Below are positions 27,518 to 38,107 of a stretch of DNA of 64,000 bases, piece by piece (positions within the stretch are counted from its first letter, which is position 1; each line of letters starts with the position of its first letter). Made by a program: the position numbers and the translations under genes. This DNA is from Comamonas endophytica (GTDB lineage Bacteria; Pseudomonadota; Gammaproteobacteria; Burkholderiales; Burkholderiaceae_C): NCBI RefSeq assembly GCF_023634805.2, contig NZ_CP106881.1, positions 2,338,001 to 2,402,000 of the forward strand, given 5' to 3'. The notes below the pieces were generated by a model that saw only the letters and a list, made by a program, of their open reading frames with translations, ran no database searches and was not told the DNA's origin.

Positions 27518-27946
27518 ATGTTTCAAGGGGCTTCTTCGCTCAGTCTCGACGCGAAGGGTCGGCTATCGGTGCCGACCCGGCATCGTGACGCCTTGAATGA
27601 AATGGCCGAAGGGCAGGTCACTCTCACCAAACATCCGCATGGCTGCCTGATGTTGTTCCCCCGCCCGCAGTGGCTGCTGTTTCGCGACCGGATCGCGCAG
27701 CTGCCGATGTCCGCGCAGTGGTGGAAACGCATTTTCCTGGGCAACGCCATGGACGTGGAGATGGACGGAACCGGCCGCGTGCTGATCTCGCCCGAACTGC
27801 GCGAGGCCGTCGGCCTGAGCCGTGACGCCGTGCTGCTGGGAATGGGCAACCACTTCGAGCTTTGGGACAAAGCCACTTATGACGCCCAGGAGGCACAGGC
27901 CATGCAGGCCCAGATGCCCGACGTTTTCCAGGATTTTGCTTTTTAA
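27518..27946 (+). CDS. mraZ: transcriptional regulator MraZ
   Basis: A 142-residue protein with two SpoVT/AbrB-like (MraZ) repeats. The first carries [24 protein letters not shown], the second [20 protein letters not shown]; DxKGR and DxxGR are the DNA-binding signatures. It forms ring-shaped oligomers and represses the dcw promoter. The ATG at 27518 is 60 nt after the GTG repeats it should bind. It opens the cluster, with rsmH 5 nt downstream. Confidence 0.96.
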   Translation: MFQGASSLSLDAKGRLSVPTRHRDALNEMAEGQVTLTKHPHGCLMLFPRPQWLLFRDRIAQLPMSAQWWKRIFLGNAMDVEMDGTGRVLISPELREAVGLSRDAVLLGMGNHFELWDKATYDAQEAQAMQAQMPDVFQDFAF

Positions 27947-27951
27947 AGGGC

Positions 27952-28887
27952 GTGCGATTGAACCAGCCCCTCCAACACATCACGGTTCTGCTCGACGAAG
28001 CGGTGGATGCACTGCTGGGCGCGGCAGGCCCGGCCCCGGCCGGCGAATGGGTCGACGGCACCTTCGGCCGCGGAGGCCACTCCCGTCTCATTCTCCAGCG
28101 CCTGGGGCCGCAGGGGCGGCTCCGGGCCTTCGACAAGGACCCGGAAGCCATCCAGGAAGCGGCGCGCATCACCGATGCGCGTTTTTCCATTCAGCACGAG
28201 GGCTTCAGCCGCCTGGCCGACCTGCCCGATGCCAGCGTGCAGGGCGTCCTGATGGACCTGGGCGTGAGCTCGCCCCAGATCGACACGCCGGAGCGCGGCT
28301 TCAGCTTCCGCTTCGACGCCCCGCTCGACATGCGCATGGACACCACGCGGGGCCAGAGCGTGGCCGAATGGCTGGCCGATGCGGAAATGCAGCAGATTGC
28401 GGAGGTGATACGTGACTATGGCGAAGAACGGTTTGCTGGGCCTATTGCAAAGGCGATTGTTGCGCGGCGCCAGGACAAAGGCCCTCTCGCAACCACCGGC
28501 GAGCTTGCCGAGCTCGTGGCTGGCGCCGTCCGCACGCGCGAGGCCGGGCAGAACCCCGCGACCCGCACCTTCCAGGCTCTTCGGATTTTCATCAATGCCG
28601 AACTGCAGGAGCTCGAACAGGCGCTAGAAGCCAGCCTGCGCGTGCTCGCGCCCGGCGGGCGGCTGGTGGTCATCAGCTTCCACTCGCTCGAGGACCGCAT
28701 CGTCAAGCAGTTCATCGCGAAGCATTCCAAGGAAGTGTTCGACCGGCGCGCGCCGTTTGCGGCGCCCACGCCGATGCGCCTTGTGGCGCTCGACCGCATC
28801 AAGCCCAGCGCCGAGGAAGTCGCGGCCAATCCGCGCTCGCGCTCGGCGGTCATGCGGGTAGCGCAGCGCACAGAGGTTCCAGCATGA
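27952..28887 (+). CDS. rsmH: 16S rRNA (cytosine1402-N4)-methyltransferase
   Basis: A 311-residue SAM-dependent methyltransferase (formerly MraW) acting on C1402 in the ribosomal P site. SAM motif [14 protein letters not shown] (about 37-50), [22 protein letters not shown] and the C-terminal [12 protein letters not shown] are all family hallmarks. The GTG at 27952 with AAAGGG just upstream is chosen; a TTG two codons later is possible. It lies 5 nt after mraZ and 55 nt before ftsL. Confidence 0.96.
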   Translation: MRLNQPLQHITVLLDEAVDALLGAAGPAPAGEWVDGTFGRGGHSRLILQRLGPQGRLRAFDKDPEAIQEAARITDARFSIQHEGFSRLADLPDASVQGVLMDLGVSSPQIDTPERGFSFRFDAPLDMRMDTTRGQSVAEWLADAEMQQIAEVIRDYGEERFAGPIAKAIVARRQDKGPLATTGELAELVAGAVRTREAGQNPATRTFQALRIFINAELQELEQALEASLRVLAPGGRLVVISFHSLEDRIVKQFIAKHSKEVFDRRAPFAAPTPMRLVALDRIKPSAEEVAANPRSRSAVMRVAQRTEVPA

Positions 28888-28942
28888 AGCAGACGCTGCG
28901 CTCGTGCTGCGGCAGCCGCATGGCCGTGTGGAAAGGCCAGCC

Positions 28943-29227
28943 ATGCTGCGCCTGAATCTGATCCTGCTGCTGGCCGTCATGGGCAGCGCCATCTTCCTGG
29001 TGCACTCGCAGTACGAGTCGCGCCGGCTGTTCACCGAGCTCGACCGCTCCGTCAGCGAATCGCGCCGGCTTGCGACCGAAAGCCAGCGCCTGGAGGTGGA
29101 AAAGCGCGCGCAGGCCACGCCGCTGCGCGTGGAAACCATGGCGCGCGAGCAGCTCAAGATGCATTCCGCCACGCCGGCCATCACGCAATACGTGCAGGAC
29201 AACGCCCGCCTGGAGACCGCCCCATGA
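28943..29227 (+). CDS. ftsL: cell division protein FtsL
   Basis: A 94-residue bitopic membrane protein. One helix (residues 2-21: LRLNLILLLAVMGSAIFLVH), then a periplasmic coiled coil (SESRRLATESQRLEVEKRAQ, about 37-57). It pairs with FtsB and binds FtsQ in the divisome. The ATG at 28943 has GAAAGG at 28931-28936; an in-frame start at 28904 would add 13 polar residues and is less likely. It overlaps ftsI by 4 nt. Confidence 0.92.
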   Translation: MLRLNLILLLAVMGSAIFLVHSQYESRRLFTELDRSVSESRRLATESQRLEVEKRAQATPLRVETMAREQLKMHSATPAITQYVQDNARLETAP

Positions 29228-30969
29228 CGCGCAGCGTGCTCTACACCTCGAGCCCCTTGCTGGCCAGCAAGACGCCGCTGTGGCGCAGCAAGATGATTGT
29301 TGCCATGCTGGCGCTGGGCTTCGTGGGTCTGGGCGCGCGCGCCGCCTATGTACAGGTGTTCGGCAACGATTTCTTCCAGCGCCAGGGCGAGGTGCGCTTC
29401 GCGCGCACGCTGGAGCTGCCGGCCAACCGCGGCCGCATTCTCGACCGCAACGGGCTGATCCTGGCCTCGAGCGTGCCCGCGGCCAGCATCTGGGCCATTC
29501 CCGAGGACGTCGACAAGGAAGACCCCGAGGTCGCGGCCAAGATGCCCAGGCTGGCCGAGCTGCTGGAGATGACGCCCGCCGCGCTCGATGCCAAGCTGGC
29601 CGACGAGGACAAGACCTTCGTCTGGATCAAGCGCCAGCTCGACTGGGACATCGGCGAGCAGATCAAGGCGCTGGGCATCAAGGGCATCTACCAGCGCAAG
29701 GAATACAAGCGCCAGTACCCCGAGGGCGAGCCCGCGGCGCACGTCGTCGGCTTCACCAATGTCGAGGACCAGGGCCAGGAAGGCATGGAGCTGGCCTTCA
29801 ACACGGAGCTCGGCGGCAAGGCCGGCTCGCGCCGCGTCATCAAGGACCGCATGGGCCGCGTCGTCGAGGGCGTGGGCGAAGAGGTGCCGCCGATGGACGG
29901 CCAGGACATCCAGCTGTCCATCGACAGCAAGGTGCAGTACTTCGCCTACCAGAAGCTGCGCGAGCAGGTCGAGGCCTTCAAGGCCAAGGCCGGCAGCGTG
30001 GTGGTGATGGACGCGCGCACCGGCGAGCTGCTGGCGCTGGCCAACTACCCGAGCTACGTGCCCGACAAGCGCAAGAACCTGACCGGCGAGCAGCTGCGCA
30101 ACCGCGCGATCACCGACGTGTTCGAGCCCGGCTCGACCATGAAGCCGATCACCGTCGGCATCGCGCTCGAGGCCGGCAAGGTCAAGCCCGAAACGCCCGT
30201 GGACACCAATCCCGGGCGCATCAACGTGACCGGCTCGACGATTTCCGACACGCACAACTACGGCCTGCTCACCGTGGCCGGCGTGGTGCAGAAGTCGAGC
30301 AACGTCGGCACGACCAAGATTTCCCAGATGCTCACGGCGCAGCAGATGTGGGAGGGCTATTCCGCCGTCGGCTTCGGCCAGAAGCCGCAGATCTCCTTCC
30401 CTGGCGCGGCCAGCGGCCGCCTGCGCCCATACAAGAGCTGGCGCCCGGTCGAGCAGGCAACGATGTCGTACGGCTACGGCCTGTCGGCCAGCCTGCTGCA
30501 GATGACGCGCTCGTACACCGTGTTCGCCAATGACGGGCGGGTGATTCCCGCCACCATGCTCAAGCGCGACGAGCCGCCCGTGGGCGTGCCGATCTTCTCC
30601 GAGCGCACCGCCAACCAGGTGCGCCAGATGCTGGCGCTGGCCGCCGGCCCGGGCGGCACCGGCCAGAAGGCCCAGACCGTGGGCTATTCGGTGGGCGGCA
30701 AGTCGGGCACGGCGCGCAAGCAGGTCGGCAAGCACTATGCCGCGGGCAAGTACCGCGCCTGGTTCACGGGCCTGGCGCCGGTGGACAAGCCGCGCGTGAT
30801 CGTCGCCGTCATGGTGGACGAACCCAGCACCGGCAGCTTCTACGGCGGCACGGTGGCCGCGCCGGTGTTCAGCGAGGTCGTGCAGCAGACGCTGCGGCTG
30901 ATGGGCGTGCCGCCCGATGTCGCCGTCGTGCCGCAGATCGTCGCCAATCCGGTGGAGGAGCCGCTGTGA
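29224..30969 (+). CDS. ftsI: septal peptidoglycan transpeptidase FtsI (PBP3)
   Basis: A 581-residue class B penicillin-binding protein. Membrane anchor at about 22-46; dimerisation/PBP domain beginning ELPANRGRILDRNG (65-78); transpeptidase motifs S304-TMK307 (PGSTMKP), SSN 358-360 and KSGT 493-496. It cross-links septal peptidoglycan, partnered with FtsW, also in this cluster. ATGA overlaps link it to ftsL upstream and (GTGA) to murE downstream. Confidence 0.97.
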   Translation: MTRSVLYTSSPLLASKTPLWRSKMIVAMLALGFVGLGARAAYVQVFGNDFFQRQGEVRFARTLELPANRGRILDRNGLILASSVPAASIWAIPEDVDKEDPEVAAKMPRLAELLEMTPAALDAKLADEDKTFVWIKRQLDWDIGEQIKALGIKGIYQRKEYKRQYPEGEPAAHVVGFTNVEDQGQEGMELAFNTELGGKAGSRRVIKDRMGRVVEGVGEEVPPMDGQDIQLSIDSKVQYFAYQKLREQVEAFKAKAGSVVVMDARTGELLALANYPSYVPDKRKNLTGEQLRNRAITDVFEPGSTMKPITVGIALEAGKVKPETPVDTNPGRINVTGSTISDTHNYGLLTVAGVVQKSSNVGTTKISQMLTAQQMWEGYSAVGFGQKPQISFPGAASGRLRPYKSWRPVEQATMSYGYGLSASLLQMTRSYTVFANDGRVIPATMLKRDEPPVGVPIFSERTANQVRQMLALAAGPGGTGQKAQTVGYSVGGKSGTARKQVGKHYAAGKYRAWFTGLAPVDKPRVIVAVMVDEPSTGSFYGGTVAAPVFSEVVQQTLRLMGVPPDVAVVPQIVANPVEEPL

Positions 30970-32465
30970 GCCTGGTGCAACTGACTTCGGCGCAGCAGGC
31001 GGTGCAATGGCTGCGCGGGCGGATCAACGGCCGGCTGCAGACCGACAGCCGCCAGGTGTCCGCAGGCGACGCCTTCATTGCCTGGCCCGGCGCCGCCACC
31101 GACGGCCGCGCGCATGTCGCCGCGGCGCTGGCGCGCGGGGCCGCGGCCTGCCTGGTCGAGGCGCAGGGGGTCGAGGCCTTCGGCTTTGCCGACGAGCGCA
31201 TTGCCGCGCTGCCCGGGCTCAAGGCCGCCAGCGGCGAGATCGCGGCGCTCTGGTACGGGCGTCCGAGCGAAGCGCTGCAGGTGCTGGCCGTCACCGGCAC
31301 CAACGGCAAGACCACGACGGCCTGGTGGCTGGCGCATGCATTGGCGCGGCAGTCCTTCGGCGAGCGCCGGGGCTGCGCCATGGTCGGCACGCTGGGCGTG
31401 GGCGTGCCGCCGCATCTGGAGGAAACCGGCCTCACCACCCCCGACCCGGTGCGCCTGCAGCGCGTGCTGCGCGACTATGTGGACGCAGGCGTGGCCGCCT
31501 GCGCCATGGAAGCCTCTTCCATTGGCCTGGCCGAGCACCGGCTCGCCGGCACGCGCATCCGCGTGGCGATCTTCACCAATTTCACCCAGGACCATCTGGA
31601 CTACCACCTGGACATGCAGGCCTACTGGCAGGCCAAGGCGGCGCTGTTCGACTGGCCCGGCCTGCAGGCGGCGGTGGTCAATGTCGACGACCCGCAGGGC
31701 GCGCGCCTGTGGGCACGGCTGCAGTCGCGCGACCTGGATGTGTGGAGCGTTTCCACGCAAGGCCCCGCGCGGCTGCAGGCCAAGGACATCACGCTGGGCC
31801 GCGAGGGCCTGCAATTCACCGTCATCGAGGACGCGCACAGCCATGTGCTGCGCACCCGCCTGGTCGGGCAATACAACGTCGCCAATCTGCTGGGCGTGCT
31901 CGCCGCGCTGCGCGCGCTGGGCCTGGGCCTGGACCAGGCGGTGGCCGCCTGCGCCGAGCTCGAGCCCGTGCCCGGGCGCATGCAGCAGATCGCGCAGCCG
32001 GGCCAGCCGCTGGTGGCGGTGGATTACGCACATACCCCCGATGCGCTGGAGCAGGCGCTGCAGGCACTGCGCCCGGCGGCGCGCCAGCGCGGCGGCCGGC
32101 TGTGGTGCATCTTCGGCTGCGGCGGCAACCGCGACGCCAGCAAGCGCCCGCTGATGGGCGCGGCGGCGCAGCGCCATGCCGACTGCGTGGTCGTGACCAG
32201 CGACAACCCGCGCGGCGAGGACCCGGACGCGATCATCGCGCAGATCCTGGGCGGCATGGTGCCGTCGCAGCAGCTGCATTCCGAAGCCGACCGCGCCGCA
32301 GCCATTGCCGAAACGCTGGCCGAGGCGGGGCCCAAGGACGTGGTGCTGATTGCCGGCAAGGGACACGAGGATTACCAGGAGATCGCGGGCGTGAAGCGCG
32401 CGTTCTCGGACATGGCCGAGGCGCGCAAGGCGCTGGCGGCGCGAGAAGGAATGAAACGGTCATGA
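30966..32465 (+). CDS. murE: UDP-MurNAc-tripeptide synthetase (meso-DAP adding)
   Basis: A 499-residue Mur ligase adding meso-diaminopimelate to UDP-MurNAc-Ala-Glu. ATP loop TGTNGKTTT (110-118), the central ligase domain with FTNFTQDHLDYH, and the DAP-recognition motif DNPR (in TSDNPRGEDP), which separates DAP- from Lys-adding enzymes. The GTG start at 30966 overlaps the ftsI TGA; the end overlaps murF by 4 nt. DapF, encoded at 18.6 kb, supplies its amino acid. Confidence 0.96.
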   Translation: MSLVQLTSAQQAVQWLRGRINGRLQTDSRQVSAGDAFIAWPGAATDGRAHVAAALARGAAACLVEAQGVEAFGFADERIAALPGLKAASGEIAALWYGRPSEALQVLAVTGTNGKTTTAWWLAHALARQSFGERRGCAMVGTLGVGVPPHLEETGLTTPDPVRLQRVLRDYVDAGVAACAMEASSIGLAEHRLAGTRIRVAIFTNFTQDHLDYHLDMQAYWQAKAALFDWPGLQAAVVNVDDPQGARLWARLQSRDLDVWSVSTQGPARLQAKDITLGREGLQFTVIEDAHSHVLRTRLVGQYNVANLLGVLAALRALGLGLDQAVAACAELEPVPGRMQQIAQPGQPLVAVDYAHTPDALEQALQALRPAARQRGGRLWCIFGCGGNRDASKRPLMGAAAQRHADCVVVTSDNPRGEDPDAIIAQILGGMVPSQQLHSEADRAAAIAETLAEAGPKDVVLIAGKGHEDYQEIAGVKRAFSDMAEARKALAAREGMKRS

Positions 32466-33874
32466 TGACCCTGAACCAAGCGCTGGCGCTGATCCAGCCG
32501 CAGATCCCCACGGCCCGCCTGATCGGCGACGGCCGGACGCAGCTCGCGCGCGTGCACACGGACACGCGCAGCCTGCAGCCGGGCGACCTGTTCGTGGCCC
32601 TCAAGGGCGAGCGTTTCGATGCCAATGATTTCCTGGGCCAGGCCAAAGACAGCGGCGCGGCCGCGGCACTGGCGCATCCCGGGCGCCTGGCGGAATCCGG
32701 TCTGCCGGGCATCGAAGTCGAGGACAGCCTGGCGGCGCTGGGCATCCTGGCCCGGGGCTGGCGCGCGCAATTCGCGCTGCCGCTGATCGCCGTCACCGGC
32801 AGCAACGGCAAGACCACGGTCACGCAGATGATCGCCGCCATCCTTTCGGCGCAGGCGGGCGACGCGGCGCTGGCCACGCGCGGCAATTTCAACAACGCCA
32901 TCGGCGTGCCGCTGACGCTGCTGCGCCTGGCGCCCGCGCACCGGCTGGCCGTGGTGGAGCTGGGCATGAACCACCCCGGCGAGATCGCCGAGCTGGCGCG
33001 CATCGCGCGGCCCACGGTGGCGCTGGTCAACAACGCGCAGCGCGAGCATCTGGAATTCATGCGCACGGTGCAGGCCGTGGCCGAGGAAAATGGCTCGGTG
33101 CTGGCGGCGCTGCCCGCCGATGGCGTGGCGGTGTTTCCGGCAGGCGAGGAATATTCGCCGGTATGGCAAGGGCTGGCAGGCGAGCGCCGCTGCATTCTTT
33201 TTGGTGAGCGCGCGGACGGTGCCCAGGTGCATGCGCTGGCAGCGCAGTGGCAGCAGGGCGCCTGGCAGGTGCGCATTGCCACGACCGCGGGCGAGTTCGA
33301 AGCCAGGCTGCGGATTGCCGGGCGCCACAATGTGCGCAATGCGCTGGCCGCCACCGCCTGCGCGCTGGCCGCCGGCGTGCCGCTGGCCGCCATTGCCGCG
33401 GGGCTCGATGCCTTCGTTCCCGTCACCGGCCGCTCGCGCGCTTTGAGCGTGCAGATCGGCGGGCGCGGCATCACGGTCATCGACGACAGCTACAACGCCA
33501 ACCCGGACTCGATGCGCGCCGCGATCGACGTGCTGGCCGAGCTGCCGGCGCCACGCTGGCTGGTCATGGGCGACATGGGCGAGGTTGGCGACCAGGGGCC
33601 GCAGTTCCATGCCGAGGCCGGCGCCTATGCGCGGGAGAAGGGCATCGAGCGGCTGCTGGCGCTGGGCGAGCAGAGCGCGCATGCGGCTGCGGCCTGCGGC
33701 GCGGCGGCGCGGCATTTCAAGGACATGGCGGCGCTGCAGGCAGCGCTGCGCGAAGGGCTGCCCGCGGTGGGCAGCGTGTTGGTCAAGGGATCTCGGTTCA
33801 TGAAGATGGAACAGGTGGTGCAGGCCATTTCGGCGTGCGCGGACAATGCAGCAGCGGAGGCCGCATGCTGCTGA
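32462..33874 (+). CDS. murF: UDP-MurNAc-pentapeptide synthetase (D-Ala-D-Ala adding)
   Basis: A 470-residue Mur ligase joining D-Ala-D-Ala to UDP-MurNAc-tripeptide. ATP loop TGSNGKTTV (about 112-120), [21 protein letters not shown] and [10 protein letters not shown] in the C-terminal domain are the MurF pattern. The start is the first ATG of ATGATGA, overlapping the murE stop; the frame is open far upstream but that part is antisense to codon pattern of murE. It overlaps mraY by 10 nt. D-Ala-D-Ala comes from Ddl downstream. Confidence 0.96.
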   Translation: MMTLNQALALIQPQIPTARLIGDGRTQLARVHTDTRSLQPGDLFVALKGERFDANDFLGQAKDSGAAAALAHPGRLAESGLPGIEVEDSLAALGILARGWRAQFALPLIAVTGSNGKTTVTQMIAAILSAQAGDAALATRGNFNNAIGVPLTLLRLAPAHRLAVVELGMNHPGEIAELARIARPTVALVNNAQREHLEFMRTVQAVAEENGSVLAALPADGVAVFPAGEEYSPVWQGLAGERRCILFGERADGAQVHALAAQWQQGAWQVRIATTAGEFEARLRIAGRHNVRNALAATACALAAGVPLAAIAAGLDAFVPVTGRSRALSVQIGGRGITVIDDSYNANPDSMRAAIDVLAELPAPRWLVMGDMGEVGDQGPQFHAEAGAYAREKGIERLLALGEQSAHAAAACGAAARHFKDMAALQAALREGLPAVGSVLVKGSRFMKMEQVVQAISACADNAAAEAACC

Positions 33875-35043
33875 TGCTTTTTCAATGGTTGCAGGGCCTG
33901 TCGCCGGAATTCGGCTTTCTGCGCGTCTTCCAGTATCTGACACTGCGCGCCGTGATGGCCGCCATGACGGCGCTGCTGATCGGCCTGGTGGCCGGCCCGC
34001 GCGTGATCCGCCTGCTGACCTCGCTGAAGATCGGCCAGCCGGTGCGCGGCTACGGCATGGAGACCCATCTGGCCAAGAGCGGCACGCCCACCATGGGCGG
34101 CGTGCTGATCCTGATATCCATTGCCATCTCGACGCTGCTGTGGTTCGAGCCGTCGAACCGCTTCGTCTGGATCGTGCTGCTGGTGACGCTGGGCTTTGGC
34201 GCGATCGGCTGGGTCGATGACTGGCGCAAGGTCGTCAACAAGGACCCCGAGGGCATGCGCTCGGGCGAGAAGTATTTCTGGCAGTCGGTGATCGGCCTGC
34301 TGGCCGCGCTCTACCTGGTGTTCAGCATCTCCGAGAACAGCAACATGCAGGTGTTCGAGCTGTTCATCCGCTGGGTGCAGTCGGGCTTCGCCATGGACCT
34401 TCCGCCCAAGGCCGGGCTGCTGGTGCCCTTCTTCAAGGAGGTCAGCTACCCGCTGGGCGTGCTGGGCTTCGTGATCCTGACCTACCTGGTGATCGTCGGC
34501 GCGAGCAACGCCGTCAACCTGACGGACGGCCTCGACGGCCTGGCGATCATGCCGGTGATCATGGTCGGCTCGGCGCTGGGCATCTTCGCCTACGTGACGG
34601 GCAGCGTCAATTTCTCGCGCTACCTGCTGTTCCCGCATATCTCGGGCGCCGGCGAGCTGCTGGTGTTCTGCGCCGCCATGGCCGGCGCGGGCCTGGCCTT
34701 CCTGTGGTTCAACGCCCATCCGGCGCAGGTGTTCATGGGCGACGTCGGCGCGCTGGCGCTGGGCGGCGCGCTGGGCACCATCGCGGTGATCGTGCGCCAG
34801 GAAATCGTGCTGGCCATCATGGGCGGCATCTTCGTCGCCGAGGCGCTGTCCGTCATGCTGCAGGTGGTCTGGTTCAAGTACACCAAGAAACGCTATGGCG
34901 AAGGCCGGCGCCTCTTGAAGATGGCGCCGCTGCACCACCATTTCGAGAAGAGCGGCTGGAAGGAGACGCAGGTCGTGACGCGTTTCTGGATCATCACCAT
35001 GCTGCTGTGCCTGGTCGGCCTGTCCACGCTGAAACTGCGATGA
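33865..35043 (+). CDS. mraY: phospho-MurNAc-pentapeptide translocase
   Basis: A 392-residue polytopic enzyme (about ten helices) that transfers phospho-MurNAc-pentapeptide to undecaprenyl phosphate, giving lipid I. Catalytic and Mg-binding motifs: [32 protein letters not shown] and the HHHFEKSGW loop near the C terminus. Length is higher than E. coli (360) because of a loop around residues 150-180 ([20 protein letters not shown]). The start at 33865 lies inside the end of murF; the stop overlaps murD by 4 nt. Confidence 0.96.
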   Translation: MLLMLFQWLQGLSPEFGFLRVFQYLTLRAVMAAMTALLIGLVAGPRVIRLLTSLKIGQPVRGYGMETHLAKSGTPTMGGVLILISIAISTLLWFEPSNRFVWIVLLVTLGFGAIGWVDDWRKVVNKDPEGMRSGEKYFWQSVIGLLAALYLVFSISENSNMQVFELFIRWVQSGFAMDLPPKAGLLVPFFKEVSYPLGVLGFVILTYLVIVGASNAVNLTDGLDGLAIMPVIMVGSALGIFAYVTGSVNFSRYLLFPHISGAGELLVFCAAMAGAGLAFLWFNAHPAQVFMGDVGALALGGALGTIAVIVRQEIVLAIMGGIFVAEALSVMLQVVWFKYTKKRYGEGRRLLKMAPLHHHFEKSGWKETQVVTRFWIITMLLCLVGLSTLKLR

Positions 35044-36845
35044 ATACGCCCGACGCCACTTTCCATCCCGCGGACGGCGAACTGCCGGACGAGGCGCTGC
35101 CCGCCGTGGACGTGGCGCAGCCTGAGGCCGCGCCTGCCGAAGCTCCTGCGCAGCCCATGCCCGCATTGGGCACGCTGCATGCCGCCGAGGATGCAGCCGC
35201 CTTTGTCGCGCAGATCTTTGCGCAGGCCGCGCCGGCCGGAGATGCCGAAATCGAGACGGTGGAGGTGCAGGCACAGGAAGAAGCCGCGCCCGAGCTGCCC
35301 CCGGTACCCGCGGGCTGGCCACAGGCCGAGGCATTGCCGATGGCGGACCAGCAACTGCTGGTGCTGGGCCTGGGCGCCTCGGGCCTGGCCATGGCGCGCT
35401 GGTGCGCGCGCCTGGGCGCCCAGGTGACGGTGGCCGATACGCGTGACAATCCGCCGCAGCGGGCCGTGCTGCAGCAGGAGCTGCCGCAGGTGCGCTTCGT
35501 CGCCGGCGCCTTCGATGCCGCGCTGCTCGACGGCCAGAATTTCACCACCCTCTACCGCTCCCCGGGCCTGAGCCCGCAACAGCTCGCTCCTGTGCTCGAG
35601 GCCGCAAAGGCCCAGGGCCTGCGCCTGAGCGGCGAGCTCGATCTGTTCGCGCTGGCGCTGCAGGCGCTGGCGCAGGGCCATGGCTACCAGCCCAGGGTGC
35701 TGGCGATCACCGGCACCAATGGCAAGACCACCGTGACCTCGCTGACCGGCCAGCTGCTGGCGCATGCCGGCAAGAGCGTGGCCGTGGCCGGCAATATCGG
35801 CCCGACGCTGCTCGACACGCTGTCCGGCCATATCGATGCCGGCACGCTGCCCGAGGCCTGGGTGCTCGAGCTGTCGAGCTTCCAGCTCGATGCAGCGACG
35901 GGTTTTTCGCCCACCGCCGCGACGGTGCTCAATATCAGCCAGGACCATCTGGACTGGCATGGCAATCTGGATGCCTATGCCGCCGCCAAGGCGCGCATCT
36001 TCGGCAACGGGCTGATGGTGCTCAACCGCGAAGACCCCGCCGTCATGCAGATGCTGCCGGCGCCCACGCGCGTGAAGCTGCAGCGCCCGCAGGAGCGCGT
36101 GCACGTCACCTTTGGCGGCGACATGCCGCGGCGCCCCGGCGACTTCGGCATCGAGGTCGTGGCCGGCATGGCCTGGCTGGTGCGCGCGCTGGAAGCCGAT
36201 GGGCCGGCCAAGCGCGCGCGCGCGCCGCAGGACGATTTGCATATCCAGCGGCTGATGCCAGCGGATGCGCTGCGCATCCGCGGCCGCCACAACGCCATCA
36301 ACGCGCTGGCGGCGCTGGCGCTGGCCACCGCCGCGGGCTGCGCGCTCGCGCCCATGCTCTATGGGCTGCGCGAGTACCGCGGCGAGCCGCATCGCGTGGA
36401 ACCGGTGGGCGTGGTGAACGAGATCGAATTCTTCGACGACAGCAAGGGCACCAACGTGGGTGCCACCGTGGCCGCGCTCACGGGCCTGGGCGCCGACCGG
36501 CGCCTGGTGGCGATCATGGGAGGCGTCGGCAAGGACCAGGATTTCTCGCCGCTGGCCGCGCCCGTGGCGCGCTATGCGCGCGCCGTGGTGCTGATCGGGC
36601 GCGATGCGCCGCTGATCCGCGCGGCGCTCGAGGCCAGCGGCGTGCCGCTGCTGGCGGCCGATTCGATGCAGCAGGCCGTGACCCTGGCCCAGGCGCAGGC
36701 GCGGCCGGGAGAGGCGGTGCTGATGTCGCCGGCCTGCGCCAGCTTCGACATGTTCCAGGATTACGAGGACCGCGCGCGCCAGTTCGTGCGCGCCGTGCAG
36801 GAGCTCGCGCAGGACGCGGGCCAGGATCTGGAGGGCTGGGTATGA
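35040..36845 (+). CDS. murD: UDP-MurNAc-L-alanine:D-glutamate ligase with N-terminal extension
   Basis: 601 residues against about 440 in E. coli. The enzyme proper begins near residue 105 ([20 protein letters not shown]), followed by the ATP loop [39 protein letters not shown] and [11 protein letters not shown]. Residues 1-103 form an acidic Ala/Pro/Glu-rich stretch without recognisable fold. I keep the ATG at 35040 because it overlaps the mraY stop (ATGA) like its neighbours; an internal ATG at codon 101 (MADQQLLVL) would give a normal-length MurD. It adds D-Glu in the second ligation step and overlaps ftsW by 4 nt. Confidence 0.93.
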   Translation: MNTPDATFHPADGELPDEALPAVDVAQPEAAPAEAPAQPMPALGTLHAAEDAAAFVAQIFAQAAPAGDAEIETVEVQAQEEAAPELPPVPAGWPQAEALPMADQQLLVLGLGASGLAMARWCARLGAQVTVADTRDNPPQRAVLQQELPQVRFVAGAFDAALLDGQNFTTLYRSPGLSPQQLAPVLEAAKAQGLRLSGELDLFALALQALAQGHGYQPRVLAITGTNGKTTVTSLTGQLLAHAGKSVAVAGNIGPTLLDTLSGHIDAGTLPEAWVLELSSFQLDAATGFSPTAATVLNISQDHLDWHGNLDAYAAAKARIFGNGLMVLNREDPAVMQMLPAPTRVKLQRPQERVHVTFGGDMPRRPGDFGIEVVAGMAWLVRALEADGPAKRARAPQDDLHIQRLMPADALRIRGRHNAINALAALALATAAGCALAPMLYGLREYRGEPHRVEPVGVVNEIEFFDDSKGTNVGATVAALTGLGADRRLVAIMGGVGKDQDFSPLAAPVARYARAVVLIGRDAPLIRAALEASGVPLLAADSMQQAVTLAQAQARPGEAVLMSPACASFDMFQDYEDRARQFVRAVQELAQDAGQDLEGWV

Positions 36846-38107
36846 GCGCCGCCGCTTCCTTCAGGCAGCGCTTTGGCGCCTGGTTCGGCGGCATCTCCGA
36901 CAAGGCCGTCGACGTGCTGCCGGTGCGCGTGGGCGGGCCGCAGTACCGCCGCCCGACGGTGACCCCGGCCAGCGTGCTGGGCCTGGACCAGGCATTGATC
37001 TGGATGGTGATCGGGCTGCTGGCCTGGAGCATCATCATGGTCTATTCGGCATCGATCGCGATGCCCGACAACCCGCGCTTCGGCAAGATCGCGCCCACCC
37101 ATTTCCTGCTGCGCCACAGCATGGCCATCGGCATGGCCTTCGTCGGCGCGCTGCTGGCCTTCCAGGTCTCTATGGCGACCTGGGAGAAGATCGCGCGCAA
37201 GCTGTTCCTGCTGTCGCTGGTGCTGCTGGTGGCGGTGCTGATCCCGCATGTGGGCACGGTGGTCAACGGCGCGCGCCGCTGGCTGTCGCTGGGCATCATG
37301 AACTTCCAGCCCTCGGAGCTGGCCAAGTTCGCGGTGCTGATCTACGCGGCCGACTACATGGTGCGCAAGATGGCGGTGAAGGAGCGGTTCTTCCGCGCCG
37401 TGCTGCCGATGGGCGCGGCGGTGGTCGTGGTCGGCGTGCTGCTGCTGGCAGAGCCCGACATGGGCGCGTTCATGGTGATCGTGGTCATTGCCATGGGCAT
37501 CCTGTTCCTGGGTGGCGTCAACGCGCGCATGTTCTTCCTGATCGCCTTTCTGGTGGTGCTGGCCTTCGTCATCATGATCGGCTTCTCCGAATGGCGGCGC
37601 GAGCGCATCTTCGCCTACCTCAACCCCTGGGACGAGAAGCACGCGCTCGGCAAGGGCTACCAGCTCTCGCATGCGCTCATTGCCATCGGCCGCGGCGAGA
37701 TCTTCGGCGTGGGCCTGGGCCGCAGCGTCGAGAAGCTGCACTGGCTGCCCGAGGCGCACACCGACTTCCTGCTGGCCGTCATCGGCGAGGAATTCGGCCT
37801 GATGGGCGTGCTGACGCTGATCATCATGTTCCTGTGGATCACGCGCCGCATCATGCACATCGGCCGCCGCGCGGTGGCGTTGGACCGGGTGTTCTCCGGG
37901 CTGGTGGCGCAGGGCGTCGCGGTCTGGGTGGGCTTCCAGGCCTTCATCAACATGGGGGTGAACCTCGGCGCGCTGCCCACCAAGGGGCTGACGCTGCCGT
38001 TCATGAGCTTTGGCGGGTCGGCGATATTGATGAACCTGGTGGCGCTGGCCGTGGTGTTGCGCGTGGATTACGAAAACAAGGAACTCATGCGCGGAGGACA
38101 TCCATGA
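36842..38107 (+). CDS. ftsW: septal peptidoglycan polymerase FtsW
   Basis: A 421-residue SEDS glycosyltransferase with ten predicted helices. A 48-residue cytoplasmic N terminus precedes the first helix ([20 protein letters not shown]). SEDS hallmarks: [36 protein letters not shown] and the C-terminal [24 protein letters not shown] (given in parts). It polymerises septal glycan with FtsI. ATGA overlaps on both sides. A paralogue, RodA, is encoded at 53.3 kb. Confidence 0.96.
   Translation: MSAAASFRQRFGAWFGGISDKAVDVLPVRVGGPQYRRPTVTPASVLGLDQALIWMVIGLLAWSIIMVYSASIAMPDNPRFGKIAPTHFLLRHSMAIGMAFVGALLAFQVSMATWEKIARKLFLLSLVLLVAVLIPHVGTVVNGARRWLSLGIMNFQPSELAKFAVLIYAADYMVRKMAVKERFFRAVLPMGAAVVVVGVLLLAEPDMGAFMVIVVIAMGILFLGGVNARMFFLIAFLVVLAFVIMIGFSEWRRERIFAYLNPWDEKHALGKGYQLSHALIAIGRGEIFGVGLGRSVEKLHWLPEAHTDFLLAVIGEEFGLMGVLTLIIMFLWITRRIMHIGRRAVALDRVFSGLVAQGVAVWVGFQAFINMGVNLGALPTKGLTLPFMSFGGSAILMNLVALAVVLRVDYENKELMRGGHP

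Noticed and set aside
28624..30735. Long open frame (about 700 codons) on the minus strand opposite rsmH, ftsL and ftsI
   Set aside because: Ala/Arg/Gly/His-rich translation typical of antisense of GC-rich genes; the opposite strand carries well-recognised proteins with all catalytic motifs.
30917..32461. Apparent N-terminal extension of murF of about 500 codons
   Set aside because: It is the out-of-frame shadow of murE; murF starts at the ATGATGA junction with normal length.
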